Part shown: positions 60,481 to 64,000 of the stretch, piece by piece | Layout: each line of letters opens with the position of its first letter | How positions within the stretch are numbered: the first letter of the stretch is position 1 | NCBI GenBank assembly: GCA_009192285.1 | Contig: CM018606.1 | Location: forward strand, 858,081 to 922,080 | Direction: 5' to 3' | DNA from: Morchella semilibera | Lineage: Eukaryota; Ascomycota; Pezizomycetes; Pezizales; Morchellaceae | Length of the DNA: 64,000 bases | Notes under the pieces: generated by a model | What the model saw: only the letters and a program-made list of their open reading frames with translations | The model's database searches: none | What the model was told of the DNA's origin: nothing | Position numbers and translations under genes: made by a program

Positions 60481-61453
60481 CATCTCCACAGTTTCCAGGA
60501 CTTTTGGCAAGTCGTGAGGTCACTGGTTCATTGACCTCATATGCTTTCTCGGTCTCCCTCCGACAAAAACCAAAAGGTAAAGACGGAATAATGGCTGTGG
60601 GAATCGATTGGGGTGGGCGCCATGTATTCTTTACTGAAAGGTAACAACAGTAATAACAATAATAATATAACTTTTTTCTTTTCTTTGATAATGAGAATTG
60701 CTTGTTTTCTTGGCACCTCGTAGTTTAGGGGTGTAGATGGTTCCCTGTTGTGATGTAATGCACAGTAGTTTGTAATGAGCATAAAAGATGGTTTATTATC
60801 TATGTCCGTACCACCGTATTTATGGTAGTCGGTCGGGCATGACACCTATGGCCGCCGTTTACGGGCGATGTGGTCATCAAGTAGTTAGGCTACCGGCCAC
60901 TCTATCATTAGAATATATGCCAGAAGGGCTTCAGTCAATCATTGTGCAAACCACACAGCATTCCCTGAGCATTTGGGAAACGCAAATGGTGAACGGGAAG
61001 TTGAATTTTGCCCATTTTGGATGTTACAGTGTCAATTCCACTACATTCAGTTAGCGATGCCTCCATACACTTGAGCCTGCTTGAGTCAGTCAATAAATTA
61101 AACGAAAAAAAAAAAGGTCTTCTTGAGTCTCGGAACACAAGCACTAAACACCTAGGGACATGTAGCAACAACCCACCTATACATTCGTAGTCAGTAATAA
61201 AAACATGGGCTTCACCGTGTTGTATCCCAACACCCAGCTCTCTCTAGGGTTAGAAAATATCTATCAAGGTCGTTGCGTACGAATAGAAGTTTGGGTTATA
61301 TATTGAAAGTGCCAGCAGCGGTTTCTAGTACACCTTGTACTAATTCTTGCCGTGTGGGGAGAGAAATGAGATAGAAGAAAAAGGGAAAGACCAGAGACGG
61401 AATCCAACAGCCCAACAGCAAAAGCCCCACAGCAAAACCCCCAACAGGGAGGG

Positions 61454-61680
61454 CGAGAAACTTACCTCAATACTCTATCCGCTACCCGCCTCGGGCCCTA
61501 AAAGGATCCCAACAAACTCTGACACCACTGCAGGCTCGAAGCTCCTGAGGGTTGTGTGGATGTCGAGAAACTTACCTCAATAATAATTTCATCTGTCCCT
61601 TCCGGGCTCTATAAAGATCTTAATAGATGCTGGTAACCACTACAAGTACAAAGATTCTGAAAGCTTGTGTTGATGGATGA
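61454..61680 (+). repeat. Diverged 110-base tandem duplication
   Basis: Both copies start with the identical 19-mer CGAGAAACTTACCTCAATA (61454 and 61564), then diverge, mostly by changes between C and T or G and A. On the minus strand each unit contains a donor-like GAGGTAAGT, so an old exon duplication is conceivable. Confidence 0.55.
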
Positions 61681-61682
61681 AA

Positions 61683-61800
61683 GGTTGGTTGGTTGGTTGG
61701 TTGGTTGAGTGGAGGGGTGGGGGTGAGAAGAAGAAGATGGTGGGAAGAAGAAGGTGGGATGGGAGAGGTGGGATGGGAGAGGTGGGATGGGAAAGGTGGC
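61683..61800 (+). repeat. GGTT array and GGTGGGATGGGAGA minisatellite
   Basis: About five GGTT units at 61683-61705, then three copies of a roughly 15-base GGTGGGATGGGAGA unit near 61752-61797. Confidence 0.8.
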
Positions 61801-62173
61801 AGGTGGTGGAACGAGGAATGCCAAGAAATATAAATAGTGGGGGTTGTATAGGGTTAAGGGCTGGTGTGTTGTGCTGGAGATATATGGGTCTTGGCTTAGA
61901 TAGTGTTCTGCTGGACAGCGACTACGATACTGTTTGGACGACCGGGTTTGTTGTTTAAAACCCCCCCCTTTGAATTATATATGTACATAAATACGTCTAC
62001 GAGTGAAGCTATGGGTCTTTTGGTAGTGTTATCGATTCCCGGGATATAGCATATAACTAAATTCTATATTTTCCGTCAGCAGATGAAGTTCCCCGCTACA
62101 ACAGCTCCACCTGTCAATGATCAACCATCCGGTACCCTACCCACGCATCCAGCGTATCACCCATCCCGTATAA

Positions 62174-62203
62174 GTACCAAGGCCGAGTGACAATCCGTGA
62201 CGC
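62174..62203 (+). repeat. Dispersed 32-base repeat, diverged copy C
   Basis: Reads CCAAGGCCGAGTGACAATCC then GTGACGC, the same pattern as copies at 8844 and 51200. It lies about 120 bases upstream of the DUF726 start codon. Confidence 0.5.
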
Positions 62204-62321
62204 TTCTGGGTGACACAAACACGTATCATGACATCATAAAAATTCAATCACGACTTCACCCCATCGTCTCCTCACCTCTTCATCATCTCCTTCCCCTCAC
62301 AAACTCACCAAGATACAGAAA

Positions 62322-64000
62322 ATGTCCCATAACGAGGACCAGAAGGAGCGGGACCTCGTCTCTCTGCTCTCAACTGAGCAGCGTGCAGAACTCACACTGC
62401 TCGTCACAACGGCGATGGAACGCATGCGCAGGAACATCACAGAGATATTCGACACGCCGGCCACCGAGACGACCGTCCCACCGCCACCAAATGTGGAGTC
62501 CAAGAGCGCTGAAGCTCCAGAGGTGTCTAAAGAACCCAATGCCCCCCAGAAAGCCCCAGAATCGCAGCAACAGCAGCAGCAGAAGACGGGCGGGGATCTG
62601 AAGGAGCTCAAAAGGAATGCACTTACCTCCTTCGACACCTGGTCGACTGCCGTCCTTCAGCGTATCAGCGAAGCTGTCCATTCCGACCTTGATCCCTCGG
62701 AGAAGAACCGGGTTCTCCGCCGCGCCTCCACGATAGCCTCGGAGGCCCCCGTGGTACCCGAGATATACGCCCCGATCCCCACATCCCTCACCGCGACACT
62801 CCCACACGGATATGGGCCCATGCTGCTGCAAGCCCTTCTCCTGCTCCTCCTCTCCCTCGAGCGCTACGACGCCCGCTCCCGCGTCCTCCTCCTCATTGTC
62901 GCCTCTTCCCTTCACCTCCCAGCCGAAAACCTTATCGCGCAAGAAACCCAGACCGCCAGCGCCCTGGTCAAGGCCGCGCTCATGTCCGGTGAAGAGGCCT
63001 CCAAGGCTCGCTCCGACTCTGCCCGCTCCGGAAAGTGGTGGAAGGTGGGTCTCGCCTCCGTCGCCGGTGCTGTTGCAATCGGCGTCACCGGCGGTCTCGC
63101 AGCGCCCCTCGTCGCTGCAGGCGTCGGCAGTGTCATGGGCGGTATTGGCCTCGGTGGTACTGTCGCGGCCGGGTATCTCGGCGCCCTTGCGTCCAGCGGT
63201 GCCATCGTCGGAACGCTGTTTGGCGCGTACGGCGCAAAGATGACGGGCGAGATGATGGAGCGCTATGCGGCGGCCGTCAAGGACTTTGCCTTCATACCCG
63301 TGCAGACGCAGGCGGAGCGGCTGCGCGTAACGATTGGCATCTCCGGCTGGCTCACAGCGCCGGAGGAGGTCACGTCCCCGTGGAAGTGCTTCAACGAGAA
63401 CGCAGACGTGTATGCCCTCCGCTGGGAGATGGACGCCCTCCTCGACCTCGGCTCCTCCCTAACCACAATCCTAAAGTCCTACGCATGGGGCTACGTCAAA
63501 TCCGAGATCATCAAACACACCGTCTTCGCCGCGCTCTGGGGCGCCGTCATGTGGCCCGTCGCAATCCTCAAGATGGCCCGCGTTGTCGACAACCCATTCT
63601 CGATCGCCAAGCGGCGCAGCGAGAAGGCCGGCCGGGTACTCGCCGATGCACTCGTCAACCGCGCGCAGGGCGAGCGTCCCGTGACGCTCGTCGGCTTCTC
63701 GCTCGGCGCAAGGGTCATCTACAGCTGCCTGCTGAGCCTTGCGGAGCGCGGGCAGTTTGGGCTCGTCGAGAACGTGGTGCTGTTGGGTGCGCCGGTGCCG
63801 GCGGGCGCTGGCGAGTGGCGCCGGATGCGCGCCGTCGTGGCCGGCAGGTGCGTCAATGTCTACTCCGAGAGCGACTATGTCCTCGCCTTCCTGTACCGCA
63901 CGAGCAGCATCCAGCTGGGTGTTGCGGGACTGCAGAAGGTGGGCGTCAGTGGGGTCGAGAACGTGGACGTGGGCGCCGTGGTGGAGGGACACCTGAGATA
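62322..64000 (+). CDS. DUF726 family (TMCO4-like) alpha/beta hydrolase, 3' end missing
   Basis: One open frame of 559 codons runs off the window. The start MSHNEDQKERDLVSLLSTEQ follows a clean leader; a Gln run lies near residue 85. A Gly/Ala-rich hydrophobic segment (about 240-310: GLASVAGAVAIGVTGGLAAP and onward) forms the membrane hairpin typical of DUF726. The hydrolase part follows: TIGISGWL, then VTLVGFSLGARVIYSCLL with nucleophile Ser460 in GFSLG. Candidate acid Asp518 (YSESDYVLAFLYRT) and His557 (EGHL) complete the triad, and the HLR at the edge matches the family's usual GHLxY. Yeast Mil1 and human TMCO4 belong here; Mil1 binds AP-1 at endosomes. Substrate unknown. GC-rich, no intron in the visible part. 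Confidence 0.9.
   Translation, partial: MSHNEDQKERDLVSLLSTEQRAELTLLVTTAMERMRRNITEIFDTPATETTVPPPPNVESKSAEAPEVSKEPNAPQKAPESQQQQQQKTGGDLKELKRNALTSFDTWSTAVLQRISEAVHSDLDPSEKNRVLRRASTIASEAPVVPEIYAPIPTSLTATLPHGYGPMLLQALLLLLLSLERYDARSRVLLLIVASSLHLPAENLIAQETQTASALVKAALMSGEEASKARSDSARSGKWWKVGLASVAGAVAIGVTGGLAAPLVAAGVGSVMGGIGLGGTVAAGYLGALASSGAIVGTLFGAYGAKMTGEMMERYAAAVKDFAFIPVQTQAERLRVTIGISGWLTAPEEVTSPWKCFNENADVYALRWEMDALLDLGSSLTTILKSYAWGYVKSEIIKHTVFAALWGAVMWPVAILKMARVVDNPFSIAKRRSEKAGRVLADALVNRAQGERPVTLVGFSLGARVIYSCLLSLAERGQFGLVENVVLLGAPVPAGAGEWRRMRAVVAGRCVNVYSESDYVLAFLYRTSSIQLGVAGLQKVGVSGVENVDVGAVVEGHLR

Larger units (their letters stand above)
57577..62321. other. Gene-poor region with decayed repeats, 4.7 kb
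   Basis: Divergent upstream regions of the C2H2 gene (minus) and the DUF726 gene (plus). It contains tandem duplications at 60096-60217, 60216-60480 and 61454-61680, a GGTT array and a 15-base minisatellite near 61683-61800, and a diverged copy of the dispersed repeat at 62174. Small open frames carry no recognisable domain. Confidence 0.5.

Noticed and set aside
57577-62321. Search for LTR, LINE, capsid-bearing or transposase remnants in the gene-poor stretches
   Set aside because: No reverse transcriptase, integrase, transposase or capsid motif and no long terminal repeats were seen here or at 24-27 and 30-35 kb; only short tandem and dispersed repeats.
1-64000. CRISPR array, bacterial operon or riboswitch features
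   Set aside because: Introns, protein families and spacing are those of a fungal nuclear genome; no regularly spaced direct repeats of CRISPR type were seen.

Overview
The window is nuclear DNA of a filamentous ascomycete (Pezizomycotina). It has compact genes with short introns (about 50-90 bases, mostly GTAAGT/GTATGT-like donors and CTGAC/CTAAC-like branch sites). The protein families are typical of such fungi: Mus7/Mms22, FunK1 kinase, HbrB, dynactin p150 and a Pho91-type transporter. The class is uncertain. Frequent TACATGTA palindromes and a SAM-like header fused to FunK1 are compatible with an early-branching group such as Pezizomycetes, but that is a guess.

Layout. 1-5.3 kb: the 5' part of a Mus7/Mms22 replication-repair gene on the minus strand, with apparent breaks in frame; a two-intron gene for an 81-residue membrane protein; a FRA10AC1 homologue. 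6.2-8.3 kb: actin-interacting protein Aip1. 9.7-14.0 kb: dynactin p150/Nip100. 16.2-17.7 kb: a NIPA/DUF803 transporter. 19.4-21.8 kb: a SAM-like + FunK1 kinase gene, with a dense TACATGTA cluster upstream and a small foldback element just downstream. 23.1-24.0 kb: V-ATPase subunit E. 26.9-29.7 kb: an SPX phosphate transporter. 29.7-35.6 kb: a gene-poor stretch holding a decayed acyltransferase-like relic. 35.6-41.9 kb: an arrestin-like protein, an F-box protein and a small armadillo-like membrane protein. 44.0-46.1 kb: an HbrB/Bit61 TORC2 subunit. 48.7-50.7 kb: an unrecognised 670-residue protein. 51.4-54.7 kb: Trm5 and Arg8. 56.4-57.6 kb: a C2H2 protein. 57.6-62.3 kb: gene-poor, with decayed tandem repeats. 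62.3 kb to the end: a DUF726 alpha/beta hydrolase that runs off the window.

Most genes are unrelated housekeeping functions (cytoskeleton, dynein transport, vacuolar acidification, phosphate and magnesium transport, tRNA modification, arginine synthesis, TORC2 signalling); there is no metabolic gene cluster. The accessory signal lies in the intergenic DNA: the TACATGTA palindrome, a dispersed repeat of about 32 bases, a foldback with flanking direct repeats, tandem duplications and a pseudogene. No LTR, LINE or virus-like element was recognised. Exon limits come from reading splice sites and checking that phases join; they have not been tested against RNA.
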